DNA from: Enoplosus armatus
Lineage: Eukaryota; Chordata; Actinopteri; Centrarchiformes; Enoplosidae
Length of the DNA stretch: 64,000 nucleotides
Direction of reading: 5' to 3'
Assembly: GCF_043641665.1 (NCBI RefSeq)
Contig: NC_092183.1
Span: 25,321,492 to 25,385,491, forward strand
The notes under the pieces are model-generated. The model was not told where the DNA came from and ran no database searches. It saw only the letters and a program-made list of their open reading frames with translations. This document shows positions 25,187 through 39,598 of the stretch, piece after piece (positions within the stretch are counted from its first letter, which is position 1; each line of letters opens with the position of its first letter). A program made the position numbers and the translations under genes.

Positions 25187-28100
25187 ATCCCACTCCACTC
25201 CTCTCCCCATCTTTTAATCCAGCCCGCGTGTTTTTCCCCCTTAGTAAGCAGATTTGAGTCGGGAGCTTTAATTAGATGCGTCTTCTCCAGGATTCGGATG
25301 TGTCGGGTGGTCCGTGCACAGCCTGGGGAGCGTTGGGTGGAAATGGGCCTACATGCCAAACATACGGCACCCTCGCTGGAAAGCAGGCCCCTTCGTTAGT
25401 GAGGAACTGACGAGCTGCCGCTCACATTTGGGTAATTAACACCGCCACAGATTGTGGAACAGCTGTGCAATTTAGCACTGTGGCAACACCAGCGAGTCAA
25501 GAGAGACTCTGCAAACAGAGGACGGCTATGAAGTAGATTCATAGAGCACCTCACTCAGGCCTCATCCAAGCTCTCTCCAGTGGCCAAACATAATGCATAT
25601 CCTCAGCTACTTGGCAGAATGGCATGTCAAATTATTAAAATCACATTGTTTAAGATAATTTTAGATGATGAATACAACAGAAAACTATCATTACAGTTTG
25701 GATGCTTACAGGCCGTGTGTGCCATAGAAGACACTTTTTTTTTTTTTTTTTGGGTCAGTCTGCCGTCAGTATGTTTCAACACCTTTCTTAAAGTCATGGC
25801 CGCGCAGATCCAGCATGGCTGCATCTAAGTTCTGTTTCCACGGACAATTTACTGCAAGGTTTTGGGGCTAGTCGTCAGCCTTGTCTACAGTTGCGGAGAA
25901 TAGATGGACCATGTGTAAAAAGCCTCTGCACTTTCTCTCCATGTAATTAAAGTTGCTTTTCATCTTTCTTTTCTTGGCTGCCCCCACAGAACCAAATTAT
26001 ATGTGAGAAGTAATTAAAGCATCCTGGTCTCCTTTTTGTTTCTTTTTGATTATAGTTAATGCGTACCATTCCGTCCTCGACTTTTATTCGCCTTGTTTTT
26101 TTATCCCCGCTGATCCGCAACATCTGGTTTTGGGTTTAACCATCGAGGAGTGGTGAGAGTGTGGGGGGAAAAATGCTGGTACACATGCAGTTTAAGCAGA
26201 GTATTTCTCTTTTGGCTTCTACCTGATTATTACTGAAAAAAACACAAACATCCTGGGATATTTGGCTTTCTGTCAGGTTGTGAACGTTTTACAATGACGA
26301 AGATAGTCATTTGCAGAGTAATGACGGCAACTTGCCCGTGTATGATTAAGTTCACATTTGTGTTACGTTGGATAAAGTCAGATTTCCCAACAGTAGGGGG
26401 GGGGGGGTTTTATGGCAAGAGCAAAGTAGCAATATGGAGCTGTGTAGCTAAGTGTGAGTCTTGTAGGGTTGAGCCCTGTTGCCTCTCCTCTCTCTGGCCT
26501 TTCAAGTGTCAGTGACAGTGACATGCCCAGGGCTGTCAGCAGGCTGTGTCCTGGCTCCGTGCTCCGTCAGAGAGTGAATGGAGAGAGCCCAGGGAACTTG
26601 TTAAATTTCTGCTAAGCTAGGCTATGCTGACTTTGACAAGAGACATTTCCTTCCAATCTCCTCAGGTCCTCTGCCGCCATCATCAACCACAACTCGGTGA
26701 GTGAACAGGGCAACGGAGACGATGCGACGATAATAATGTGAAAAATGTCTATCTGCAGTAATGCCAGGTGAAGGCAAACGGACAGGCAGGCAGCCAGCCT
26801 GCGCAATGTATTCTGGGAGGCTGGGCCGAGCCCCAGCGGGGCTGTCATTTATTTATCTATCTGTAGTGTCTTGAGAGGTGAGGAGAGGAGCGATGGCAGA
26901 GGCTTCGCTCTACCAGAGGGGGCTGGCCGGCTCTTGAGGGATAGGAAATATAATTGGGCTGCTCTCACTCTTGGCTATGGCACCAATCAGACATTTCTCC
27001 CTCCCTCCCTCCCTCTCTCACCCACCCCTGTTGCTTGCAGACATAGCTGAGGAGATGAGGCAGTGCTGGCCTTTCAGGCCCTGAGCAGGGACGACCCCAA
27101 ACAAGACTTGTCACTTGTGCTTACAGTGGCATTTATTTGATCGGAGGAGGTTTTTCTTCCTTCCCTCCCCCCAGCCCTTTCCTGTGCATTCTGACACTGC
27201 CTCTCTCTTTGGCCTGAGCTGTAATGCTGGAAACCTGAATGTAGCTTGGCTGGGGCTACCCGTGACTACTGCTGTGCGAGGCAAATGACTTTGCTGTGAG
27301 GGACAGGCCACCTGTTAGTGACAGGGTGGGGGCTGAGCTGACAGAACAAGTGTAACTGTCAGAAGAAGCAGGTTGAAGTCGCTCCCAGCAGGAGGGGGAG
27401 GGAGAGGGGAGAAGTGTTTCCACTGGCCCATCAACACCACATAGGCCCACACATGCCCCCTGCATTCTCCTACTGTGACCCAGAACTGTGGAAGCATTGT
27501 TACGCTAGCACAAACTAATAAAGTCGAATTTGCCTGGACAGCCAGTGGGAGAACTGAAAGATTCCCAGCTTGCCTAGTTTTTGTGAACGCGCAAGTGTGC
27601 ATCTGTGTGCGCGTGTGCACGTGTTTCTGTGATGTGGAGCAGGGGGTGTCACGGTGGTCGATAGTGTAGGTAGAGCGCTGAAGCCTGTTAGCACATCTGT
27701 TTCAGCTCCTCTAATTGCGTATGGAGGTATTGATCTACGGTGGGTGCAAGGGCACTGTACCAGAAGTTCTTGCCTCCCCACACTGGCATCCCGCCAGGGT
27801 CCTGTCAACCTTGGATGTGGGTGATGGACTGGGTGGGGATCTTAGCGTTCAGAGAGCCGTTACAGGAGTGCAGCAAAGCATACTAGGTCTCCAATTACAC
27901 GTTGGTGGGTGGCACGGGGTCGGATGCCACACAGGTTCACAAGGCCAGCTGGACAGCCCCTGGTGCGATGCACCCGAGCACGTTTAAAAAACATTAACAG
28001 CAGAAACAGTAAAAGGGGGCTGGTAAAATATGCTAGTCTCCACCAGCCGATGGTCCTCCAGCAGTGGCTGTGGATCCTTCACTGACTGCACAGTGTGTTA

Positions 28101-31100
28101 CGGAGTAATAAGAACAGCATGAATAAGGCATGACTTGAGCTAACACCCCTCACCCTTCATCATCTTACCGTGCCCAGCCTCACAGCTTTTAACACTTGAC
28201 ACTCAACTAAGTCCTTAATTGTACTGAAGGAAAACATGTAAGGGAAAGCTGCTCTGAGGGTTTCTCCTGTGGAGCCCACATGATGGTTCACCTGGGTTCT
28301 CCTGGCTATAATGTTCACCTTTTTCATTTGGGACTCTGTTTACATTGGCCTCTACTATCCAACCACACACATCTTTACCACTGACAGACATGAAATGCAA
28401 ACACCCTTTTTTCCTTCTCTGCTGGATGAATAGCATACAGTATAAAGGCCCTGGAGCCTGGACCAACTAATCCAAGGATTCTCTCAAATGTTAGAAAAGG
28501 CTGCTTGAGCAAACAAGCTGCTGCCTTGACTTCATTTGTTTGCATATCTCTTATTCAAATACAGACAGGAGCCACCTGAGTGAGGCTGAGTGTTTCTGGA
28601 CGTGCAGATGTTGAAATGAAGGTAAAGGGAGCAGAGGTTGCCGTAGAATAACTATAGAAAAACCAAGCCCAAATGTTTGAAATGACACAGCTAATCAAAC
28701 CACTTATCAGCATGGCGCAGTGAGTGAGTGGCTGGAGCGGGCCCCCTTTTCAAAATGCAGACAACTCAACCTTTAAGAGGCAGCAAGAGTGTAATTGTCA
28801 GGTTTGTTTTATTGACAGGAAACTGGTTTGTTGAGGCGATCCAGTGCTACGGTAATGAGCTGTTTAACCTTGCTCCACTGCAAAAAAAAAATCAATCCAA
28901 TGCATTATGTACACACACTCCAATAACGTCACCAGAGCCAACGTACTGGAAGTGAAAAACAGTGGCCTCTGCATGTGACTTGGCGTCCTTTTTCTCTCAT
29001 TTAGTCTGCTCATACGCAGAGACTCCCAAGGAAAACAAAGCTTTTAACCAGCGCTAAGATATTCACTGTTGCCATCATGTACAAGCCCAGAAAGGGGTAT
29101 TAGTGCTCCAGGGAATATTCTTTGCCTGTTGTTTTTTCTTTCCACTTGAATAATTTAAGCAGCTGCATGTAAGACAAAGTTGCATTCACTTGCTTCATTA
29201 TATTTTAATCCAGAGCAAATGATGCTCCGCATACACTTGGCATGGCCAACAACATTTAATAGACCTCTCCGCAGTGATTGCTCGTAAATCTAGCAATGCA
29301 AACACATCAGATATACCCTCCTCACCCTGCCCTCCTCTGCTGTCCAGGGATTTGTCTTCAGATGGATGCCAGATCAAATTCCTCCACAGGTGTTATGTTA
29401 TTATCAGAGATAACAGCCGGCGGGTTTACACAGAGTTCACCAGGAGCCATAAAAGAAGCTAAACTCACAGAACAGACCATTACAGCACATCAGGATGTTA
29501 TTATTGTGCAGTTACTGGAAATGTAGGTTCAATAATGATCTGATGAACTAGCCTTAAGTTTAATAAAACTGACTTCTCGTAAAGTATCAATAGGCTGTCA
29601 TCAGTCCGTACATGACACTATTGGCCACAGTTAACATAAGTCTATGCAATTCATAATTATTTCCCGTACAGCTGCAGTAGTGACTGATGGCTGTAATTGA
29701 AAGCCACTAGTAACATGGCCATTGTCAAGGTCAGGTCACAGTGTGGTGTGCTAGAATGATGTTACACAGTAAGTGTGAAGTCTAAAGCCATAAGCTCTCT
29801 CACAAGGTCTCTGCAGTTGTCGCGTTGGCGTTAAACTAGCTTGTGCTGGACTCCCAGGAGGCACACGGTTAGCTCATCACCCCCCTCCCATACAGAGCAA
29901 AGCTCTTGGCAGGTCCCGCTGATATGTCATCAGGGTTATATATACTCCCACCCACCCCGCATTAAGTCACACATCTGGACTGTCAGTGACAGAAGAGCTC
30001 AGGCCATTTCACGTAGCGCAGAGTCAAAACCCTGTCGTGTATTCGGAGAAATTAAAGTGTCAATGAAGAGACAACATCAAAGTCTAAAGAATGCCTTGCG
30101 GTGGCGAAGTAGTGGGCGGACTGTGGCCTGCTGGGGTCCGCGTTCTATATTAAATTCCTCCTGTAACCTCAGAACCCAACATGCTCAATCTGCTAACGGA
30201 ACAGACCTCAGCAGCTGCTTGTATACAGCAAATAAAAAAACTAAAAAAAACTCCTCTTTTCTTCCAATAGCAATCTCACCTCTCTGTGTTTGGTAATGAA
30301 ATGAAAGTCTGTCCATTGTAAACAGTACCTTATGCTGGAAACAGTGGCCACCACGGCCAGTCTCCCCCTTTTATAAGGGCAGCTGAGCGGTGAAGGCATT
30401 TCTAAAGGTGACTGCCTGGGCGTTGGGTGTCCTGTCCAACCCTGCAGTGAGGCCTCAGGGAGAAGCTTGGGTTACAGCCGGTAGAAACCTGAGGCCCGAT
30501 GTCTGCATCAAAAGTAAATTCCACTTAACATGCCACATCCTTTTCCAACATGACCTGGGGGGCTTTGGAGGTCTGAGACTGCTTTATATAGTGCATACCA
30601 TGTTTGTTTGTGCTAGCAGGGTGGATAGTGTGCCTTGAAGTGGCAAGGGGATGATGGTGTGAGACCGATGGGACATTTGGCAACGGATGCCAATCTTCCC
30701 TGCCCCATTTCCAGTTTTCCACTTCCCCACCTGCCACCCGATGTCCTCCCCAACTCCCCCTTAAATTCCAATGCAAGGCAAGTGGCTGTATCGATCCTGA
30801 GAGCCTGATCGACTTTCATGGTTGCATCAGACGCGGAGATAGACGTGCCGAGGTGAATCCCTGAATTCCCTTCGCCTCATTTCAGCTGCTGCTGTAGTTT
30901 AGAAGAGATGCGGTTACTAAACCAGCATCAACAACTTCACACTCCCCATCCGCACTGACAAACTGTGCACTCAGCAGAGAGCCAAGCTGAAAGGTCAGGG
31001 ATCACGGGCATCTAGTGCGTGCATGGTGTAGGGTTAAGGAGGCGGAGAGATACAGAATAACTGGTGTGGAGGCTGGTGTGTGGAGCCCCTATAGTTTCCC

Positions 31101-33277
31101 TAACCCCCCCCCCTCCTCTTGTCAGCCTTTAACTCCCGCTGGTATTAGAACAATATTTATTTGTGTTAGAGGGGAGGTGATTCACATTACTCAAAATCAC
31201 TGGCATAGTACGGGTGAGATCTGTCTCTTGCTGTGCATTTTTTCCTCTCATTAAAGGTGTCCGTGCCCAGAGGAGCAAACCAATGCCTACCACACATTTC
31301 CATGTAGTGCCAGCTCTGCCTTTTCTTCTCTTTGTGCGCTGTCTTTCGCTGCAGAAAGAAATTCGCTGTGTGTGGGTTGAGGCAAGGGAAAGGGTCACAG
31401 CTCTTTTTATCGCTGCATTATTTAAGATCCTGTCGAGTTTGTTTTTTTTTTCTTCCCCCCCAGCCCCCACCCCTCTTAGCAAATTCATCCAAGTCAAAAA
31501 GCGCAGTACAATCTGAAGAGAGAGGAAGAAAGGAAGAATGTAAGTTGTGTAGCCTGAGGTGGGCTATGACTCACCTAGACATTGTTCAGATGGAGTGAAA
31601 AGAAAACAAGTTCAATAGGAGTTTCTATTGAGCTGTGCTTAAAGCCACCTTTCTCTTAACAAGCTGCAGTGAGAGGTGGTTTGCCTACCAAGCTTGCCTG
31701 CAGCTCTCTGCAGGGCGATTATGTCACGGCGGGCCAGTCAGAATGATGTGTATCTCTCTGTTAGAAGGCAGCTCTACTGCAGCAAAGGCTCTGACTAGGA
31801 ATATTATTATTATCTCCTCCAGGATCCTCTCCACAGCAACAACGGTGCCGCATTGTGAGAGCTCTGGAGAAAGCTGTTTTTGAAATAATCCGCCTGTCTG
31901 TTATCCTGCCTCTCAGACAATAACATCCATTTTTTTTTTACTTTCCACCACCCACACTGACAATGGGGTAAAGGCTTTATGACAAAGGGATGATGCGGAT
32001 GTGGGGACAGTGCGTTTCCGTGACCCGTCCTATCATACCTCCTCGCAGCGGTCCCCGAGGGAGGCAGGCTTTGGTTGTGGCTGTTGACCAGCCAATCAAG
32101 GAGAAGTGAGCCGTGTCTTAAAGGGCTATCTGCCATCTCAGCTGCCGAGAAGCCTGGAGAGCCACGAGAAGCCACCGGTGCTCTGATCTATATCAGGGCC
32201 AGAGAGAAATGACAAACAGCCCCCTGATTCCACCGGGAGATTACTTGCGGTTCTTATCGGTGCTGGCGCACATTTTGACATTAAAAAGGAAAGGAGGCCA
32301 CGCCCTTTCCATAGTCAGCTGTGCTGTGCCGAACAGAGCTACTGCAATCTCCTGCTTTTGTTTTTTCCGTCTCCCATTGCCTTTATCTCTCGGCCTTTCT
32401 CTCTCTTTCCCCATTTCCATGGACTCAAGCAGGACTTAATCAAAGTACAATGGCTGTGCCACACTGACCCTTATCTCACCCTTAAAGAGATACTACTAAC
32501 TCCCTCTCCTGGTGCCCCCACCCCCCATTCCCCTAAGCCTGACAAGGGAGGAGAGCCACACATGCTTTTAAACCACTGAGCTCAGATCTGGTATTGCATT
32601 AATTGAGTTAAATGGATTGCGATGGTCGAGATGATTTGTCTGTCGGCTTTTATTGCTGCAATTTAGGCTGTGCCTCATTGCATTATGCCACTTAATGAGA
32701 GCCCTTCGCAGCCGTTTTGTCTCTGCTGGTATTAACATGCACAGGTTCACTTCACAGGAGAAAGTGGGAATGTGCTAGCCCTAATTTCCTGCAAAATTTA
32801 GTTGATAATCAACTGAAAGCACTTCCTCTGACTGTGTCATCTACGCTTTATAAATTGGATTTCTTCACCTTTTTTTTTTTTCCGTACCTGTTTCTCGTGT
32901 CCTTTTTGTTACTCTGTAATCTGTGGGGTTGAAATTGTGATTTGTGACCCCCCCCCCCCCCTCCTACCAGCCCACCTCTATCCTTCATTCCGGGCCCTTG
33001 CAGGGAGTTTGAGCAGGTCTGGATCCTCTCCGGTGAAATATGCCTTGTCCTTTTTCCTTCATTTCTCCTTATCTGGTTAGTGCTGGCTGTGGGCCTGCTG
33101 AGGCGTTGATTTGTGACCCTCTCTGTCTGTGGCGGCGAGAGGCTTTAATGCAATGCATGCCTCTGCCCTTCTCCCTACTGATGAAACAGGCCCCTGCATT
33201 CCCCTGATAGACTGCTAATTTGTATACTAAACTGACAGGCAGCCGTGATAAGGGCTAGCAACTGCTGCGCAGCCAAA

Positions 33278-33312
33278 GGGAGGGAGGGAAGGGAAGGGAA
33301 GGGAAGGGAGGA
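33278..33312. repeat. (GGGAA)n polypurine repeat
   Basis: Two GGGA units, then about four GGGAA units, then GGGAGGAG. This is a polypurine tract able to form non-B DNA. Confidence 0.85.
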
Positions 33313-33448
33313 GTGGTGGTGTGGGGTGCGGTAAGCGAGACGAAGGGTAATATTTTACACAAAGCTCAAGCCCCCCTGCTCCTCTCTCGGCATTCATTTC
33401 CCTGCGTCTGTTGCTAGGGGGAGAGGGAGCAGGAGTTGTCAGCCCTGG

Positions 33449-33450
<2 letters not shown>

Positions 33451-33483
<33 letters not shown>
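33451..33483. repeat. (CA)n microsatellite
   Basis: About 16 CA units ending in CACGCACATACACATGCATGCG. Confidence 0.95.
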
Positions 33484-33488
<5 letters not shown>

Positions 33489-36400
33489 TACACATGCATG
33501 CGTTGGTGGCTATGAAAATGGCACTCGGGGCTAAGTATAAAGAGGTTTGTGTGTGTTTTGTGTGTGTGTGCAAGGGGAGACCACTCCATTCTACACAGTC
33601 ACTATGGAATTCATTATCATCTTAATGATGCTCCAGTTGAGGCGAGTATCTGTTGGTTGACAGTTGCGTGGGAGGTTTCTTCTCTCTCTCTCCTCCGTTC
33701 ATGCTGTACATCCCATCACACTCGCTGGGGGTTTGCAAGTCTTGCTGGCCCACACCTGTTCTGACAAGCAGGCGGTGGCGGCGACGGTGGGGGCGGGAAT
33801 TGGAGGTAAGGTAGATGGTGCCTGTTCCCTGCCCTGGGAATGTGTAGCACTGCTGCGGCTTATAATAAACGACCGCTCGGGAGGTCATTAAGTTTCTGGA
33901 ACGGTGCGAGGACAAATGCAGGGGAGATAATTAATTTGGTGTCTCCCGTTGCAGCCTGGGAGCTGTAGGCCCGCTGTGCATGGCTAATGCGGCATTTATT
34001 GTTAAAGTAGCTTTAGCCGACGTCTGGGTTGAAAGGGTGACAGTAGTCGAGGGCCCTGAGTGGGTGCTGATGGAAGTGTTTATCAAAGCACTGAGCTACT
34101 CCCACGTGAACAGAGAAAATGGGTTTGACTGACAGGTGTTTTCACTATATTAGTACTGATAAGCTTCTTCTACGTCAGTGTTCAAGACCATTGTGTGACC
34201 TGTGTTTTTATACACGGCAAACAAACATATTGAATCAATTCCAATCAGGACATCACATTAGAACCATTCAAGGGTTTCCTTAAGACAACCATTGTAGCAC
34301 TGGTCAGTTCAACAATAATTACGCACTAAAGCGAACGGCGTCCTCCTCGCCACATTGGAGCTGGATGAGAGTAGCTCTGTGTCCATGGACAGACCGGTTC
34401 GGCCAGGGTAGTTGAGAGCCTGATCATCCATGCCAGGATATGTGCCCTCTTGCCAGTTTCCTGTCTTTTCTTTCTTACACTCTCGTTTTTTTTTTACTCT
34501 TATACAGGACCGTCAAGTGTCTTCGCCTACGCCAAGACATTTGGACCCCCCCCATCAAGCATGCACAACAATGTGTTGTGTTTATCTCCTATGCTCTATT
34601 AGCCATGATTACACAGTAGGACAACATGCTTGTAGCTTTAGCTAAACTGCTGGCTGTTAAGTTGCTTGTCATCTGCCTGTATGTGCCGTTTTTGATTGAA
34701 CCGATCGTCTTTTGTACTGCCCATTAAAGTGGTTTTGATATTGAGCTGCCAATCCTTTTACAAGAGTTTCCTTGCCAAGTGAGGGAAATGTCATTTTGAA
34801 AACGTGTTGGCTCGTATTTGGTTTGTGGTATATGAGTGCTGAGATTTTGCCGCCTTATCACTTGTCCTACAACAGTCTGTCAAGAACATAGCATGTGCAA
34901 AATGACTCAGAACTAAATTGTAATTATAGTCTTTGCAGGCATGAGCCCACAACAAAGCCCACTGACAGGTTTCTTTGTTTTCACCGTACAGCTGTTGTGA
35001 TAGCGCTGCCAGCCTGTGTAAAAATTATATCTCTACCAGGGAGGGAAGGGCTTTAGCTGCTTTGCTGGGATGGGGGGGGGGGTGACTGTATTGGGAATTT
35101 TGTTTTATTTATTTACCCTTACCTCTGGCCGCAAGATTTCTTCCTGTTTGGAGATAATTTGCTCAGCTCCATGGAATGCGGGGCATGCAGTAGGAGCTCT
35201 CAGATCAAAGGTAGATGGACGGCCTGGGGATCGTTTGATATAAAGCAGGGGGGTTTGGTGGGTGGGGGGTTGTTGGGAGAGAAATTGGTCTCTCAGCAGT
35301 CTTTACTAAATGAGGTTAATTGAATCTGGGTAATTGCTGACCTTCCTGTCTCGGTGAAATCACAGCCTTAACTGATCAATGCCTTTCATAAATTTATGCC
35401 TGAAGGTCATTCAGTTGATTATACCGCCCTCCCTTGCTGCCTGCATCGCCTCGCTCAGTTGGCCCATTGTGCTTAAATCAAGCGGGGGGGGGGAAGCGGT
35501 TTTACACTTTCAAAAAAAAAAAAGTGCAATTAAGCTTGTCTCAGATTTTCTAAATTAATTAGCTTGCTGTGTTGTTAAGTAAAAGCAATGAGGACATGGA
35601 AAATTTACAGAGACTTTTCCCCCCTTGCTTCTTTGCCGTGACAGCAAATGCATTTCGCCTCGCAGTAAATGTCTCACTTATTGCCAGAGAGGGTTTCTGC
35701 CTCTCTGCTCTCCCTCTGCGGCTCTGCTATTATCTGGAGATTTATGCAGCCAATAAGTCATTGGTGTTCAGGGAAGTTGGGGACTTTTTAAAACAAACAG
35801 CAGTGTAATTTGTAATTTGGCATTCCCTAAATCTGGGAATTATGGTTCTGCATGTGGCTCTTTAGGGAGTTAGCACTCTGATGGTGGGTTTACTGGCCCA
35901 GCTCCCTCCCTGGCCTCCTCCTTTTTCTTTCTCCCCCTCATTCCTTTTACGCCTGCCGAGGAAACGGAAGGATTTCACAGCTGCTGAGAGCTGGGCCCCG
36001 GCTGGGCCCTATGACCTCCTTCTTGCTTTTTTCCCCCTCCCTTAGTCTCACTCCCTTTTTTCTCCCTCTCTCCAGCAGTCTCTTTCCTCAGGGAGCTCTT
36101 GTGTGGCTCAGAGGAAGCTGAATCATAAAGCATGGCTAATGAATAGAATAGGGAAGGAAAGCTGAGGCCTGCTGACGGCCCTCCAGAGAGGAGGCCAGGC
36201 CCCTGAAGCCCCAGGCTCAGATAGCAGACGGCCCCCTCAAAGGTCAGGCTTCCTGCGGCCCGCTCCAAGGGCTTTTGGCTCTCAGGCAATATGGCTTGCA
36301 TTTACCCCATTATTTTTTTTAAATGGTTAAATTTCCCTGTTTCCTTTGGAAAACCTGGCCTTTGCTCCTCTTTTTTTTTTTTTTTCTTTGTCTGTCTCTT

Positions 36401-37385
36401 TTTCTCTATATATATTTTCCCTCTGTCTCGTCTTTCCCTGTCTGTTTTTAATGGCAGCCAGGGTTGCCTCAACAAAGAGAGTGTGAAGAATTTGTTATAC
36501 ATGACCTCTGCACACCACAACCGCAGGCAGCTCAGACTGCCAGCAGCATAGCCCCGTGAAAAAATGTCAACTTGACCAGCGAAGCCCAGAAAGTTCTACA
36601 AAAACAACAGCTAGCCAAATCAGGGCTCTGCTTTGACATGCCTTTTTAAGAAGTGCTTTTGTAAGCCGGCCTTGTAATTGTAGATTGTACAGCTGACTCA
36701 TGCAGACTTGGCAGGTGCAAAACACAGCATTAAAACCTAAATATTGGTTGTTGATGTTACTTGGAATACGCTTGGAATATAAAACAGCTCACTGCACACT
36801 CAAAATGGCCAGAATAGGAATAAGGAGAACTAGGTCGTCTTGGCACATGGTAAACACAGCATTTTCTGTTCTCTTTCTCAGGAACGTTATGTCTGCCTCG
36901 CTCTCTGGATAACCACTCTGGTCATAACAATTGTTTTAACTGTTATAGTGAGTTATGGCATGACCTACCCTGTCTTTTTTGCTTTTGTGACCCCGTGCCA
37001 CACTGAGCAAGTCCCTGAGCCAGCTCCCGTGTCCATTTGACAAGCTTCATTTCATTCTGAGCCCATATTTTTCTTCCAGGGCCTCCGGGGCCGCGATTCA
37101 AGGCTGAGGTTGTGCTGCTGCAGTGCTGAGGCTTGGTACTGGAGCGTTTAATGTCGTCCAAAGCTAACAAAGAGCCTGTGTTGCAGCCTGGCGCCCTGGT
37201 TCTGGGAGACTGAAAGAGGGCAATGCACAACACTCTGTCTTTTCCTTTATAGTCTTGTGCAGCGTCTACTGTAAGAGGAAACAGGAAACATCTCCTTTCA
37301 GCTGAGTGTTCACCCTCCAAGACAAAACTAAAGAGGTGTAATTGACCTCTTCTTACATTTGCAGCAGGTTATTGAACTACCTTAA

Positions 37386-37410
37386 ACACACACACACACA
37401 CACACACACA
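37386..37410. repeat. (CA)n microsatellite
   Basis: About 12 CA units. Confidence 0.95.
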
Positions 37411-39114
37411 GGTTGACCAGCCTTTCTATGAATAGTTTATAGTAGTTCATTTAACTCCTTGCTAACATGGTTGCAGCATATCATCAGAAGCTGACTTGTT
37501 ATTTCTCACCATTGTTGATTTACCTTGCAGCGTAGTTGCTGTAGAATTTGACTTGACCTATCGCTCCATTATTATCAGCAGATCATTTGGGGTTTGTTTT
37601 CATGTTTTTAGTAGACACGAGTGTTTACGTCTGCTTTGTTGTCTGTGGTTATGGTTTCTACCTGTGTCTTGTATGGCTGCCGTACGAATAAAGCAGATTG
37701 TGTGAGAGAATCCGTGCTTTCCCTCGCCACTATTGTGGTTAGCGCTGAGACGAGACATCAAGCACAGACAGGCAAACACTGTGGAGAACAGTAACACAGT
37801 GGCAGCGAAGGAGAAATTGGGAGGTCTTGGAAAGAAGAGGACGTCCTCAAAACACTTGTGAAGAACTAACACGGATGCCAAGGACAGCCATCTGTGTTTA
37901 CAAAATCATTTGCTTTCTCTTTTTGTCTCTGTCTCTCTTGCACTCACTCTGATTCACTGTTCATTCTTTACATATGCTCCCTTTGTGCCGCATAAAATAC
38001 AAGCATGGCAGTTAAGGACACTTGGGCCCTTTGGTACGAACATATGTTCAGCTCTTGCAGCTTTTTACCAGTGTGCAGAACTCAGACGAGAGGATCTAAA
38101 GCAAAGGGAAATCGTGACTTTAAACAAAACCCCTATATGGGCTGATATTACAGGCTGAGGAGGACTTCCATTGTTAATATTATCTTCCAAGCATGCAGAC
38201 GTTTCGCTTTGGTATTTTGCACAATACCAGGTTTTGTGTGGATTTACTGCTTTTCAGTCGTAGTGTTTAAAATGCTCCCATCTGGCCTGTGAACATGTGT
38301 TTTTGTGAAAATGTATGATGTGTTTTGATTTGGGTGGTGCTTGCCAGAATCTACATATCCATCTAAAGCGGAGAGGAAAATACCTTGCAGTGTTTAGTCT
38401 AGGAGTCTCCACTATCACCTCCATAGTGACATGCCTTTCTCCCTCAAGTGACTCAGCCTCCATTTGACTAGTCCACCAGGTTTCCACTGCTTAGCGTCAG
38501 ACTCCTCAGCCAAATCAGTAACAACAGTTTTTGACCCAATAAGCGCTCATGCTGTTGACGGACCATCTGTTTACTTCCAGTATGGGCTGATATCGCCTTT
38601 GATATTGAATTAGTGAAATAAGGATATTGCTTTTAGAGCAGAACCACATTCTGTGCACGAGATATGGTATTCCATTCAAAGTACTGCAGAACAAAATGTG
38701 ATTTCTGAGCGGCGGCGTGTATGCAGGAGCCTTTGTGCTCTAATGCTGCATAGCCACCTTACTGACTTCCTCCGTCTTTGACAGCATTTCTTTTGAGGGT
38801 TTTCAAGTGGCACAACAGTGCCACCTAATGTTACCTCAACGGGAGAAAGCCAGACAGGGACCATCAGGTACAGAGGGAGCTCTTCACGTTGGCTGTCTTT
38901 TGATTGACTGTATGAGGCTGTGTGAGGCAGCTGGACTTGTGGCCACATTTGTGTCTGAATAAGCCTTTTACCGCGCAGACAAAATGTGTGCCTGTGCTTG
39001 CATTAGTTTTGATTATATTAGTCCCGATTTTTTTTAAACAGCGTTGACCAAAGTTTGCCACTGATTCAGCTCATCGGACAAATCCACTAAAGGTCTGCCT
39101 TCTTGTTTTTCCAG

Positions 39115-39163
39115 GTGTCTGATGTAGGATCGGAGAAGCTCTTTTCCCCTACCACACCCAAAG
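39115..39163 (+). CDS. fbrsl1: AUTS2-family gene, coding exon with the GSEKLF motif (probable fbrsl1)
   Basis: A 49-base exon between the acceptor TTTTTCCAG and the donor AAAG|GTAAGAC. It enters in phase 0 and leaves in phase 1, encoding VSDVGSEKLFSPTTPK plus one base. In AUTS2 the equivalent short exon reads ASDASSEKLF; as I recall FBRSL1, it has VGSEKLF followed soon by a KG, which fits better here. The carried G joins the next exon as GGT (Gly). There is no in-frame ATG. The exon lies in the N-terminal half of the family protein, after an acidic Ser/Asp stretch encoded upstream. AUTS2-family proteins act in the nucleus with PRC1 variants. The orthologue choice (fbrsl1 against auts2a/auts2b) is moderately secure; the exon itself is well supported by splice sites, motif and phase. 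Confidence 0.8.
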
Positions 39164-39552
39164 GTAAGACCCCGCTCTGTTTTCTGTCCTCCTCTGCCTC
39201 ATTCATACTCTTGACAACAACTGGGTTTCGTGATTTAGTCCAAATCTCCTCCACTCTAATCCTGCCGCTTCCATTCAGATTTAAATGTCAGCAGACATTA
39301 ACAAGGTCTGGTGACTACATATGCATACATTTTTGCCTGGGTGCGGAGTGGCGTTTCTTGGACGACCCCGCCAAAGGCTTAGTCCTCCTACATATTGGTT
39401 CATTAGAGGGGATTTAGAGCCTCTCTGCCACATGCTCCCACAAATGGGAACTTCCCTCAGGCAATACAAGCTCTCTGACAGCAGGCCTGGACTATAATGG
39501 ATGCCAAAGGAAAGAGAGAGAGAAAGAGCTTTGTCAGCCCCCCAGACAACAC

Positions 39553-39556
<4 letters not shown>

Positions 39557-39594
<38 letters not shown>
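39557..39594. repeat. (GT)n microsatellite
   Basis: About 19 GT units ending in GCGCG, some 390 bases after the GSEKLF exon. Confidence 0.95.

Positions 39595-39598
<4 letters not shown>

Larger units (their letters stand above)
20181..39114 (+). other. Intron-like region upstream of the first recognised coding exon
   Basis: Nineteen kilobases without a supportable coding exon, ending in the acceptor TTGTTTTTCCAG at 39114. It contains homopolymer and dinucleotide runs listed separately, polypyrimidine stretches and unique sequence. I searched by eye for the preceding family exons (those encoding the Asp/Ser-rich stretch before SEKLF and the GFA-SF-TLEALE block) and saw none. They probably lie upstream of the window. 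Confidence 0.6.

Noticed and set aside
27640..28000. 90-codon frame and unusual GT-rich prose, considered as a transposon or pseudogene remnant
   Set aside because: No transposase, reverse transcriptase or terminal repeats could be recognised.
29841..30296. 151-codon + strand frame
   Set aside because: No recognisable domain, no suitable flanking splice sites noticed, and it ends in an A-rich run.
1..39114. Search for the family's N-terminal coding exons (basic Arg-rich start, GFA-SF-TLEALE block, Asp/Ser-rich block)
   Set aside because: No matching peptide with splice sites was seen. They are probably outside the window, though a very small exon could have been missed by eye.
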